Part shown: one piece after another, positions 1 through 10,640 of the stretch | How positions within the stretch are numbered: the stretch's first letter is position 1 | Layout: every line of letters starts with the position of its first letter | Source of the DNA: Arthrobacter pigmenti | GTDB lineage: Bacteria; Actinomycetota; Actinomycetes; Actinomycetales; Micrococcaceae | Assembly (NCBI RefSeq): GCF_011927905.1 | Contig: NZ_JAATJL010000001.1 | Location: 558,001 to 622,000 of the forward strand | Direction of reading: 5' to 3' | Length of the DNA: 64,000 nucleotides | The notes under the pieces: model-generated | Database searches by the model: none | Seen by the model: the letters and a program-made list of their open reading frames with translations, nothing else | Told to the model about the DNA's origin: nothing | Position numbers and translations under genes: made by a program

Positions 1-1008
1 CTCGAGATTGGACATGAATGCTCGAAAGTCCGCACAACTTATCGGGGAGACACCCGACGGAGTCGAGAATTCGTACTCCCGAAGCCGGGAGTCTCTCCGC
101 TCTATAGACTCTAAGAAACGGAACATTATGTTCACTTCGCGCAGTTGCACCTCGGGTACGTGCATATCCTGGCTCTTGCTGCGGTAGTCCTTATACTTCG
201 CCTGAGGAATTATTGCCAAAAAAGCATCTTGAAAAAACAATTGAACGGATTCCTCCTCCAGGTCAGTTATGGCGTCCCAGATGTCAGCCAAAGCAAGCTT
301 AGACCGATGGGGAAATAGGTTGCCATAGGTCGTCCAGTTATCCGAAAGATTGATGCGAGAATTCTTGATTAGTGGCTGTGCGAATAAAGTACGATACTTC
401 GGCGAGAGTTCAATCGAACTGATTTCGTCTAAATGACGCTGATCATCCGCGTCGAAGAACTTCTCAGTTGTCCTGCAGATCGGACACCGTCGCGCTCTTC
501 TATAAGTAACAGTTTCGCCGTTCCGTCCAAGCCTGGGATGCGGCGTTACGTCTCTGAAGCGTAAAGGTGAACGATCGAAAAACTGTGTGTCGATTACATG
601 TTCATGGCCACACGGACAAATCGCTCGATATAGATAGTTCATCCGCGGGGTGAGACGATCTACTAATTTGTTTCTCGCAGTGGTTACTTTCGCACTTGCA
701 GGAACTCGCCAAGGAGCTGTGCTCATGCGATGAGCGAACGGTTCCCACTCGTTTGACAAGATGTTGCGCTTTTGAGCAACTGCCGCATAAGTGAAAATGC
801 CAGAACCGGAGAAAGGGTCAACTATGGTATCGGAAGCAGCACTCAACGTGTCGACCACTATGCTGGCCTTCCGAAAATCTTTACGACCTACATATGGAAA
901 CAACTGATCTGACTGGGTGCTTCCGGATACAGTTGATAGCGACTCTACGAGCAGTTCAACTGTCTTCCGAACGCTTTCTCTAGTTTCATCATCGAACAAC
1001 CAATACAT
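1..1008 (-). CDS. DNA methyltransferase (N-terminal 336 residues; runs off left edge)
   Basis: Reading leftward from the ATG at 1008, all 336 codons to the window edge are open, so the gene is partial at its C-terminus. Residues 64-70 read DPFSGSG, the AdoMet-binding motif I of N4/N6 amino-methyltransferases. Cys131, Cys133, Cys175 and Cys178 (CPCGH and CPIC) look like a zinc-binding insert. The catalytic DPPY-type motif is not visible and presumably lies beyond the edge. The ATG directly follows the TAA of the upstream methylase (TAAATG) and is preceded by GGAGGAATAA, so the genes are one operon. DNA methylation as part of restriction-modification is the family role; target and base are unknown. 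The DNA is visibly AT-richer than most of the window. Confidence 0.8.
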   Translation of the reverse strand, partial: MYWLFDDETRESVRKTVELLVESLSTVSGSTQSDQLFPYVGRKDFRKASIVVDTLSAASDTIVDPFSGSGIFTYAAVAQKRNILSNEWEPFAHRMSTAPWRVPASAKVTTARNKLVDRLTPRMNYLYRAICPCGHEHVIDTQFFDRSPLRFRDVTPHPRLGRNGETVTYRRARRCPICRTTEKFFDADDQRHLDEISSIELSPKYRTLFAQPLIKNSRINLSDNWTTYGNLFPHRSKLALADIWDAITDLEEESVQLFFQDAFLAIIPQAKYKDYRSKSQDMHVPEVQLREVNIMFRFLESIERRDSRLREYEFSTPSGVSPISCADFRAFMSNLE

Positions 1009-2622
1009 TTATTCCTCCACCGCGGCAAGAGCTCGCTTCACAGTCTTATATTTATCGGCAAGTTGCCCAATGTCGCCGGATCTCAAGGCGCTCGATATGA
1101 GTACAGCATATCTGTCGAAGTACGACCCGTTCGGAACGCCTAAGTCGCTTCTACCATCGACCTGCTCGAATGGGCGGCTATCGTCTCCTGACCCCGAAGG
1201 AGCGTTGTCCGCTGTAAATATGCACAGCAAATCTCCATCTAGCGTGGAGTTCGGGGACGTCACGGTTTTCAAAGATCGTCTCTGCTTGGCGAGGGGTATA
1301 ACGTCCAGCAGGCGCAAGTTAGCCTCGACGGACGCATCATAGATTGCTTTCCAGCAGCGCAAATCCTGATCCTGGTAAAACCAGGCTAGAAACCCGTCCT
1401 GCTCAAGGAGTCGAGCATTCGCAATGAAAGCAGTTCTTAACCGCTCGAGGTATTCCGACGAGTCGGACCGCCGATGATTGGCATCCGACCTGACGAGCTC
1501 TTGCGAGCTCGTTTCCGGCTCCCCATTGAGGCCAAGTACACCGTTCCACATAGCGGAGTACTCGAGATAGGGAACCTGGTCTCCATAGGGAGGATCGGTA
1601 AGCACCAGTTTGGCGCGACATCCGAGAGAATCGCTCGTTAGCATTTGTGCCGCAGATGTCAGGAGCTTGTGGCGGGTGCCAAATTCACTCTCAAGCGCTG
1701 TGCCGCTGGCCCATTTGACTAGCTCAGTTATCTGCTTATACTTTGACTCAAGAACGATAACAGGATTTCGAGAAGTCAGATCTGTTTTGGGTCGCCAGTA
1801 TGGCCATTGAGAGCTCGCTTTTCTATCTGATAGCCGGAGTGTAGGTAATGAGGCAGATAGCACCAATTTCAGCGCTGCAGAATGGCTCTCGAATAGTGGT
1901 GAGCACTGTATGAGCTTCAAAAGAGCGTTGATGCTCGCGCGGTTCTCGGCAGTGAAATAATGGGCGAGCGTTGCTCCGTGAGGAATGGCGATGCGCGAAT
2001 TAGCCTGTAAGCTCACCGTATCGAAATTGATCGGCGCATCAATGTAGTAACTTGCGGCCTCGTCGATGGCCAGCAGTCTTTCAAGACTCTCCGCGCCTGT
2101 ATGAGCCTTTCTGCCCATCCAAGAACCGCCGTGGCGGTGTTTGGTGACAACTTCGGTGGGCTCGAGTGTGAATAGACCGTCCCTAAATTCTCCATTCACC
2201 TTGAAGCGTACTCGCTCGACGTAGATGCCGCTTTCGAACTCAAACCAGGGGAGAGTCATCTCACTATGTGCATCTAAAATCCTGCGAATCTCGGGGATGA
2301 CAAGCTCCGCGTTTTCGATGATGTCCAGCAACCCACTCACCAGATGTTGGGATAGTGCGCTGATGTCGCTCCCGATAGCTGCTCGCTGTGTCTGGAGAGC
2401 GGCAAATATCGTCGTTCCGGAACCCATGAACGGATCGACAACAACGTCTCCCTCTTCGGTCAAATGTCGAATGATCAATTCCAAGGTGTTCATCGGTTTG
2501 CGCGCCCAGTACGGATGAACGATGCCAATCGGCGTGTCGTGCGCTGGTGGCAGGACGGATAAAGCGCTTCTCAGGCCACTCACGGCCCCACTCCGCCTTC
2601 GATTCGAAATGCTAGTGGGCAT
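1009..2622 (-). CDS. Site-specific DNA methyltransferase, N4/N6 amino type
   Basis: 537 residues. Motif I DPFMGSGTT lies at about residues 63-71, after a conserved-looking HPYWARKP stretch. The catalytic motif TDPPYGD lies near residue 340, followed by LEYSAMW. Motif I precedes the DPPY motif with about 270 residues between them, which could house a target-recognition region. It transfers a methyl group from AdoMet to adenine N6 or cytosine N4 in DNA; which base cannot be told. Its ATG overlaps the end of the upstream D12-type methylase by 11 bp and its stop touches the next ATG, so three methylases are translationally coupled. No nuclease is visible in the window; it may lie to the left. Confidence 0.85.
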   Translation of the reverse strand: MPTSISNRRRSGAVSGLRSALSVLPPAHDTPIGIVHPYWARKPMNTLELIIRHLTEEGDVVVDPFMGSGTTIFAALQTQRAAIGSDISALSQHLVSGLLDIIENAELVIPEIRRILDAHSEMTLPWFEFESGIYVERVRFKVNGEFRDGLFTLEPTEVVTKHRHGGSWMGRKAHTGAESLERLLAIDEAASYYIDAPINFDTVSLQANSRIAIPHGATLAHYFTAENRASINALLKLIQCSPLFESHSAALKLVLSASLPTLRLSDRKASSQWPYWRPKTDLTSRNPVIVLESKYKQITELVKWASGTALESEFGTRHKLLTSAAQMLTSDSLGCRAKLVLTDPPYGDQVPYLEYSAMWNGVLGLNGEPETSSQELVRSDANHRRSDSSEYLERLRTAFIANARLLEQDGFLAWFYQDQDLRCWKAIYDASVEANLRLLDVIPLAKQRRSLKTVTSPNSTLDGDLLCIFTADNAPSGSGDDSRPFEQVDGRSDLGVPNGSYFDRYAVLISSALRSGDIGQLADKYKTVKRALAAVEE

Positions 2623-3835
2623 GGCGAAGCAAAAACAGGTACTCAGTGACGTCCGACTTTGTCCGGACCTGCCCCTGGCCGGAATGGCGAAGCTCGATCT
2701 GCCTTAGCTCGGTCTCATACCCGGCTGATTCGGCTAAGTCGATGATCCTGTCCGCGCTAAGAAGCGAAGTGCTCGCGTAACTCAGTGCCATCTGCAGATC
2801 GTTCTTCCAAGCAAGGCAGAACATTTGCTGAAATGTATCCGCGACCTTTGAACGTAATCCAAAATCGCTGACGATTCGGTCACTTCTATAACGCCCTACG
2901 GTGACCGATCCGAGTCGATTATTGAATGTAAGATCGGGATAGTCATACAAAGCCAAAGTATCCAATACGTGGTAGTAACGTGAGTAGTGCTCCTTGAAGT
3001 AAGGAGGATCCGCATAAACCACGGTTTTGGTAGGGTCGAAGATGCGCTCGGCAAGCACGGCTTGGAAAGGAGCATTGCTTGTGCTCGTGATATCTGGCAT
3101 TGGATAATTTATCAAATTCTTCAAGCACTCTAAAACATGTCCCTGGACGCTCTGGCTTCTACGCTTTATTAGATTCAACGCGGTAGAATGAGAAGTCGGC
3201 TTAAGGAACTGTGCAAGATGCGTGGTGGTAGAGGCGACGAAAGTTAAGCCTGAGATCAATGCTGCTATGAGATGAGTGGCATTGTCCAAAGACGACTGAG
3301 CGGCCTTCTCGCGGATAGCATCGATTTCGAGGCATTGGCGTACGCCAAAATATGTGTTTGGATAATAAGCTAGAAATAGATCGTAATTGCCAGTAGCACC
3401 GCTATATCTACCGCTAAACCGTTCGCAGAATTGTGAGTAATCGCGCCAGTCAAACGTCCCCTCGTACGCGTTCGCGGTGAATTGGTCCTCTTCGAGTAAG
3501 GCTGCTTCAGCTCTACTTCTGTCCCCGCACAAGATCATTCCGTCCAGCGCGCCTTCTTCGAGCCATTCTACAATTTCTTGTAGTTCTTCGCGCGGTGTCT
3601 CAAATGCTGATCGTAGCACCTGATGACTATATGGTTGGATGTCATTCGCGTGTATATTCCATCCGCGCATGCTTGCTTCGTGTGCGATAGCACCGGAGCC
3701 GCTCATCAGATCTACCATGTTCTCTGTTCCAGGAAACGCCTTGGCAATTTCATCGACGACCCAACTGGCAATCCGCTGTTTTGACCCTAGGTACTGCATG
3801 GGTAGCGGAAACGAGGTTTTCGTCACTAGGTGCAT
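2612..3835 (-). CDS. D12-class DNA adenine methyltransferase
   Basis: About 407 residues. The N-terminal QYLGSKQRI and DLMSGSGAIA match motifs X and I of the Dam/D12 class, and YADPPYFKEHYSRYY near residue 290 is the DPPY catalytic motif IV. The product should methylate adenine N6. The reading frame stays open to 3919, but the ATG at 3835 has a good Shine-Dalgarno (GAGGAA, about 7 bases away) while the upstream starts have none. It is the first gene of the three-methylase operon. Upstream it abuts a truncated FAD monooxygenase, so the operon looks inserted into older sequence. A modification subunit of a restriction or phage-defence system is the likely role (inference). Confidence 0.88.
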   Translation of the reverse strand: MHLVTKTSFPLPMQYLGSKQRIASWVVDEIAKAFPGTENMVDLMSGSGAIAHEASMRGWNIHANDIQPYSHQVLRSAFETPREELQEIVEWLEEGALDGMILCGDRSRAEAALLEEDQFTANAYEGTFDWRDYSQFCERFSGRYSGATGNYDLFLAYYPNTYFGVRQCLEIDAIREKAAQSSLDNATHLIAALISGLTFVASTTTHLAQFLKPTSHSTALNLIKRRSQSVQGHVLECLKNLINYPMPDITSTSNAPFQAVLAERIFDPTKTVVYADPPYFKEHYSRYYHVLDTLALYDYPDLTFNNRLGSVTVGRYRSDRIVSDFGLRSKVADTFQQMFCLAWKNDLQMALSYASTSLLSADRIIDLAESAGYETELRQIELRHSGQGQVRTKSDVTEYLFLLRHAH

Positions 3836-3959
3836 TGATATTTCCTCGAGTAAAAGCGTCGATTCTAGATCGACAGACTTTGCGATCATGAACGGCGGCA
3901 GTGGTCGTACTGCGCACATGCAAGATTACCTGCGGGCACTGACAGTCTTGGCGGCGGCG

Positions 3960-4328
3960 CTCCGGGAGGCCTGGCGTGACTTGGATTGAAGCCGGGAAGG
4001 ACCGCAATGCATCGCTGCAACGGACTTGCAGGTCCTTGACGAAGGCGTGGGCGAGGGCGCGACGGGTGGTGGTTAGGGAAGTCGCTCATGTCCGGCATCG
4101 TGGCTCTGAAGAATGGCGCCTTGACGGGCTTGCCCTCGGCGAGGAGCCGGTCGGCGATGCCGTGCTGGTCGAGGGTCGCGACGGTCCAGAGTGCAAGCTG
4201 GCAGCACGGAGCCACCAGGTCCGGTGTCGGGCTGCGCTCGACGGTAACCACGTCCACACCAACTAGGGCAATCTCACCGGCCAGATCATCCCAGTTGGAC
4301 CGCGTCCGGCAAGGATGACGTCAGCCAT
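3960..4328 (-). pseudogene. Remnant of FAD-dependent aromatic monooxygenase, frameshifted and truncated
   Basis: From an ATG at 4328 (with GAGGAGTAGTTGAG upstream) the frame gives MADVILAGRGPTGM, a Rossmann FAD-binding start, then hits a stop. A frameshift near 4290 restores LAGEIALVGVDVVTVERSP, followed by TVATLDQHGIADRLLAEGK and MSDFP. This order is typical of the first about 100 residues of PheA/TfdB- or polyketide-hydroxylase-type FAD monooxygenases (about 500 residues when intact). After the MSDFP motif homology fades and the methylase operon begins. It is a nonfunctional 5' fragment, probably cut by arrival of the methylase island. The right-hand limit is clear; the left end is approximate. 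Confidence 0.7.
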
Positions 4329-4577
4329 CTCAACTACTCCTCACTCAACCTACTTTTGCTCCGCGCCCGAGCCAGTTCTGGGCATGATCGGGGCGCTGCC
4401 GCAAGCCCCTTCCTAGCAGTACATTCGAAATGGAAGGTATGCCCGCGGCCTTCATCGGGACCGCACTTCGGATTCCTTATCCACGAGTTGTAGGTTCGGT
4501 CGTCGGGCATAGAATCGTGCTGAAGCCAGACGCAAGTGAGCTCCATCGCAACTGTCGCGGAAGCAAGGGGTCGGGCC

Positions 4578-5482
4578 ATGAGCGTGTTCCGTACCTAGTC
4601 CATCGAACACTCCATACGCGACAGCGAAGCGCTGGGACACCAGCTCAAGAAAAGTCTCGGCGCGCTCGACCTCATCGTCTTCGGCGTCGGCGTCGGCGTG
4701 TGCATCGTGCCGGAGTCTTCGTACTCACAGGGCAGGACGCTGGCGAACGCAGGTCCCGCCGTCGAGCTTTCCTTCCTCATCGCAGAGGTTGTCGTCGGGC
4801 TGAGCGCGATTTGCTACGCCGAGCTGGCCACGACCGTGCCCGTGGCCGGAAGCGCCTATGCGTTCTCGTTCGCGACGCTCGGTGAAATGGTGGCCTTCGT
4901 GATTGGCATGGACCTCGTGCTGGCGTTCACCGTTGGTTCCACCGCTCTGGCTACGTCGTTCAGCCAGTATCTCGGCGTGGTGCTGGGGGCACCCCGTTCG
5001 CGATCCCCGAGCGATTGCCTCCGTCGATACCGGGGGTGAATCTGCCGGCCGGCCTGCTCATGCTCGGGCTTACCGGGGTGCTCATGACGGGCACCACGCT
5101 GTCCAGTCGCGTCAGTCAGGTGGTGGCGGCGATCAAGGTGGCTGTGGTGCTGCTGGTGATCGTCGTCGGCCCCTTCTTCATCAACGTCGCAAACTGGAGC
5201 CCGTTCATTCCGCTGAGGGAGGACACTGCCGCTTCCGAGGCAGGGGTCCTCGACATACCGCTGGTTGAGACCCTCTTCCGGCTCGAGCCCACGGTGTATG
5301 GGTTGAGTGGCGTGTTCGCAGCGGCGGCTCTGGTGTTCTTCGCCTTCATCGGGTTCGATGTCATCGCCACCACCGAAGCGGGGACCCGCAACCTGCAGCG
5401 CGATCTGCCGATCGGCGTCCTCGGGTCCCTCGCCGTCTCTGGGTCCCTCGCCGTCTCTGGGTCGCAGAAGTCCATTATGTGA
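4578..5482 (+). pseudogene. Decayed APC-family amino acid permease
   Basis: From the ATG at 4578 the translation starts like an APC cationic amino acid permease but meets a TAG after six codons. Further on, QLKKSLGALDLIVFGVGVG, AELATTVPVAGSAYAFSFAT and LGEMVAFVIGMDLVLAF are clear family signatures in one frame. The expected GVFVLTGQ occurs in another frame, and a further frameshift near 5000 moves the rest (VNLPAGLLMLGLTGVL, FFAFIGFDVIATT) into a third. The frame ends after a tandem repeat with a short foreign tail, at about 300 of the usual about 490 residues. It therefore carries a nonsense codon, several frameshifts and a C-terminal truncation, and cannot make a working transporter. Confidence 0.85.
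5423..5463 (+). repeat. 18-bp tandem duplication
   Basis: The unit gggtccctcgccgtctct occurs twice head to tail (5423-5440 and 5441-5458) and a third copy begins at 5459. It lies at the broken 3' end of the permease pseudogene, where it translates as a repeated GSLAVS. Replication slippage is the simplest origin. Confidence 0.9.
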
Positions 5483-6119
5483 GCACCGACTCAACCACAA
5501 TCCGCTCCAGCCAAGTTCGGTAGCCTTCCTCTGACCACCCAGCTTCGGTGACGAGGAGCTCATACTGATACGGCGAAGTCAGCACCCAAAGCGTATCCGC
5601 CAGCTCCTTCGTCGAGATGTGCGTTCGAGCACCGCCCTTCGCGACCTGCGCCTCTGCCACCTTCACGAAGTCCGCGCGAATCCGCGACTGCAAACCCGCA
5701 TAGGCGGCGGCGACCTCCGCATCACCCTGAGCAGCGGCCGCTACCGCCTGCCACAGTCGGCCAATCCGCGCATTCAGCGACGCCGCGAACTGCGCCAATC
5801 CCACCAGCGCCGCTCGAGCATCAGGCTCCTCCATCACGGCACGAGCCTCCGGAACCTCCAGGATCGACTGCACATCCGGCACGCCGGCCGAGCTCGATTC
5901 CAATGCCCCTAACAACAGCTTCCTTTTCGGCCCATGGATCTGCACCGTCTCCACAGACACACCGGCCGCTTCCGCGATGGCGCCGAGCGTCGTCGTCGTA
6001 AATCCCTTCTCGGCGAAGCAACGCCCGGCTGCCTCGAGCACGCGCTGGCGCGTGAGGAGCGCCTGCTCCTCCCGAAGCGCCGACCGATACTGCCGCGAAC
6101 CAGAAACTTTGGAAACCAT
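5475..6119 (-). CDS. TetR-family transcriptional regulator
   Basis: 214 residues. The N-terminal helix-turn-helix spans about residues 20-66: TRQRVLEAAGRCFAEKGF then TLGAIAEAAGVSVETV, typical of TetR. The C-terminal ligand domain is rich in Ala and Leu and has no recognised specificity. It is divergent from the glycosyltransferase that starts 63 bp away, so it probably represses that gene and itself. The gap contains TTGACT and a small TGTGACACA dyad, but I cannot prove an operator. Its 3' end overlaps the tail of the permease pseudogene by a few bases. Confidence 0.88.
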   Translation of the reverse strand: MVSKVSGSRQYRSALREEQALLTRQRVLEAAGRCFAEKGFTTTTLGAIAEAAGVSVETVQIHGPKRKLLLGALESSSAGVPDVQSILEVPEARAVMEEPDARAALVGLAQFAASLNARIGRLWQAVAAAAQGDAEVAAAYAGLQSRIRADFVKVAEAQVAKGGARTHISTKELADTLWVLTSPYQYELLVTEAGWSEEGYRTWLERIVVESVLT

Positions 6120-6182
6120 ATTGACTACTGTGACACATTAATGAAAACTGATGCAACGTAACCACCTCAACAGGAGCCCATC

Positions 6183-7511
6183 ATGGCATCGGTACTCGTC
6201 TGTTCCAGCCCACTCGTTGGCCACGTCACCCCGATGCTCGCGGTGGCCGCCGGCCTCGTGAACCGCGGCCACACCGTCCGTTTCCTCACCGGACAGCGGT
6301 ACGCCGACCGAGTGGCCTCCGTTGGAGCCACCTTCCTCCCGCTGCCGCCCGACGCCGACTTCGACGACAGCGCCATGGACCAGGCCTTCCCCGGCCGCGT
6401 CGGCCTGAAAGGTCCCAGAGGCATCCGGTACGACATCACCGAAATCTTCATGCGCCCCGGCAAAGCTCAGTACGACGCCGTCCAGTCGGCCATCACCACC
6501 ATGCCCACCGACGCAGTGCTCGCCGAGTCGCTCTGCATGGGCGCCTCCCTGCTGCTGAACACCCCGCGCGCCGAGCGGCCAGCCGTAATCAACTGCGGCA
6601 TCGTGCCGCTCAGCCTCGCCAGCCGCGACACCGCCCCGTACGGATTAGGCATCCAACCCAAACCGGGAGCACTCGGACGCGTTCGCAACCGCGCGATGAC
6701 CACGCTCACCCAGAAGTTAGTTTTCGGCCCGGTCCAGAAGTTCGCCGACACCGTCTCGCGCGAGGCAACCGGCCAGGCCTACCCCGGCTTCTTCATGGAT
6801 TGGCCACGCCGTGCCGACCTCCTCGCCCAGTTCACCGTCCCGGAGTTCGAGTACCGGCGCTCAGACCTCCCCGACACCGTGCACTTCGTCGGCCCGGTCT
6901 CGCAGGGTGGGGGTAAGGACGCCGCTGACGTCGCATTGCCGGAGTGGTGGGACGAACTCGACGCCGGACGCCCAGTCATCCACGTCACCCAGGGCACCGT
7001 CGCCAACCACGACTTCGACGACCTCGTCCGTCCCACCATCGACGGCCTCGCGAATGAGGACGTGCTAGTCATCGTGTCCACCGGCGGCCGCCCGGAGTCC
7101 GCGTTGGCAGGACCGCTGCCGGAGAACGTCCGCGTCTCCTCCTACCTCCCGTACGACCAGTTGCTGCCCAAGACCGACGTTCTCGTCACCAACGGCGGCT
7201 ACGGGGGAGTGCAGTTCGCGCTGCGCCACGGCGTCCCCCTAGTGGTCGCCGGACAGACGGAGGAGAAGGTCGAAGTGACAGCCCGCGTTGCGTGGTCAGG
7301 GACCGGAATCAACCTGCGAACCAACCGTCCCAAGCCTGACGACGTCGCCAAGGCCGTGCGCACGGTCCTCGCCGACAGCTCTTACCGGGAGGAAGCGTCA
7401 CGGATCGGCGAGGCGATTAAGGCGTCACGCGGCGTCGATGCGCTGGTCGACCTGTTGGAGGCGCTCGCCAACCACGCGCCGTCGTCGGCTGCGCGGCCGC
7501 CTGTGACATGA
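6183..7511 (+). CDS. UGT/MGT-type glycosyltransferase (GT1 family)
   Basis: 442 residues, GT-B fold. The N-terminal half begins VLVCSSPLVGHVTPML, the usual acceptor-domain start of macrolide and natural-product glycosyltransferases. The C-terminal half has VTQGTVAN, then VLVTNGGYGGVQFALRHGVP, the UGT donor-binding signature; the usual histidine before GG is Asn here (TNGG), as in some bacterial members. The family moves a sugar from an NDP-sugar to a small lipophilic acceptor, often to inactivate a drug or toxin. The ATG is preceded by AGGAGCCCATC. The divergent TetR gene suggests induction by the acceptor. Acceptor and donor are unknown. Confidence 0.85.
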   Translation: MASVLVCSSPLVGHVTPMLAVAAGLVNRGHTVRFLTGQRYADRVASVGATFLPLPPDADFDDSAMDQAFPGRVGLKGPRGIRYDITEIFMRPGKAQYDAVQSAITTMPTDAVLAESLCMGASLLLNTPRAERPAVINCGIVPLSLASRDTAPYGLGIQPKPGALGRVRNRAMTTLTQKLVFGPVQKFADTVSREATGQAYPGFFMDWPRRADLLAQFTVPEFEYRRSDLPDTVHFVGPVSQGGGKDAADVALPEWWDELDAGRPVIHVTQGTVANHDFDDLVRPTIDGLANEDVLVIVSTGGRPESALAGPLPENVRVSSYLPYDQLLPKTDVLVTNGGYGGVQFALRHGVPLVVAGQTEEKVEVTARVAWSGTGINLRTNRPKPDDVAKAVRTVLADSSYREEASRIGEAIKASRGVDALVDLLEALANHAPSSAARPPVT

Positions 7512-7547
7512 GTTCGATGCCGCGCTTGAGTGCGGAGTCGTGAACCT

Positions 7548-7718
7548 TCATGCATTGGAGGCCATCAGCGCTTGGCGGATGGCCTCGGAACATGTCTTTC
7601 CTTCCTTTGCCGCCCGCCCGTCGATAGCGGCGAGCTCTTCCGAGGTGCGACGAAGCGCGACGGCTTGCGAGGGCTCCTCGCTCGCGCTGGTTCCTGATCC
7701 CGTGCGGCCGATGCTCAA
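7548..7718 (-). pseudogene. Remnant of a CopG/RHH antitoxin with the first codons of its toxin
   Basis: Reverse-strand frame from a possible TTG at 7718 (the frame is closed by TAG at 7737) to TGA at 7548, about 56 codons. QAVALRRTSEELAAIDGR and GKTCSEAIRQALMAS read like the ribbon-helix-helix antitoxins common in actinobacteria. Overlapping the stop, an ATG at 7551 opens MKVHDSALKRGIELM, which resembles the start of the small toxin usually paired with such antitoxins. That frame then runs into the antisense of the glycosyltransferase with no family resemblance. No good start codon or Shine-Dalgarno is visible for the antitoxin. I read this as a toxin-antitoxin pair truncated at a junction near 7512. 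The rest of 7512-7831 holds only the katE leader. Confidence 0.55.
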
Positions 7719-7831
7719 ACGCTCAGGGCGTTCAAACTATTCAGTCTGCTTACTATTCCCAGTAGTGTGGAGATGGCGGCCTGAGGGACCGTCCGGGACG
7801 CCCACTCTAGACGTAGATGGAGAGCCAAGTC

Positions 7832-10042
<2,211 letters not shown>

Positions 10043-10109
10043 GCGGTGCTCTGCGGCATCTCCGCTGCGTAGGTGACGGCGTCTAAGCTGCTTCCGCTTA
10101 TTCGTTGAA

Positions 10110-10145
10110 ACGTCAGGCCCGGTTCGCTGGAACCGGGCCTGACGT
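10110..10145 (+). terminator. katE terminator hairpin, target of the intron
   Basis: Perfect 16-bp inverted repeat (left arm acgtcaggcccggttc) with a GCTG loop, 67 bp after the katE stop. There is no T-tract, because the group II intron starts at the 3' foot of the stem. Bacterial class C introns are known to insert just after such hairpins. Confidence 0.85.
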
Positions 10146-10640
10146 GCGTGTACGCCCGGCATGGGCATTTGCTTGGAGGTGGAAGTCCTCTGGAGGAGAA
10201 GGTGGTTTAACTCTTAGCCGATGGCAACTGCGTCATCGCGAGGTGGGGTGGGAAGGAAGCCGGAGGCGAATCCCTGCACCGAGGGACACGAACCGCATAG
10301 AAGGCATTCCGATCGGGGTAAGGCTGCACGCGAAGCTGAAGCCCGTTCCACCGAAACGGTCGGGGTGTAAATGCGGCGGCGGCAGGGGGAAAGTAAATGT
10401 TCTTATCCGGGGAGGTCTGTCCCAGTGCTCTACCGCTGTCAATGGGTGGGGCGACATTGCTTTAAGGGCTGTGTTGATGGGGCAGAAGTCAGCCGAGGCC
10501 ATAGTACCGGCGGGAATCAGTGATGGTTGCTGGGAAGGGCCGAACGTTAGGAGATGACGTGTTGAACGGGCATCGCTCGTGGACATTACGTTGATCGCAG
10601 CCATCCCGCCGTGCGCGGGCCAGAGTAGATGGAGGTATCG

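Noticed and set aside
4856..5563. 235-codon minus-strand open frame with repeated RDGEGP
   Set aside because: Antisense of the permease pseudogene and its tandem repeat.
6121..6149. TTGACT and the TGTGACACA dyad as a TetR promoter-operator
   Set aside because: No matching -10 box at proper spacing and the dyad is only 4-1-4; too weak to list.
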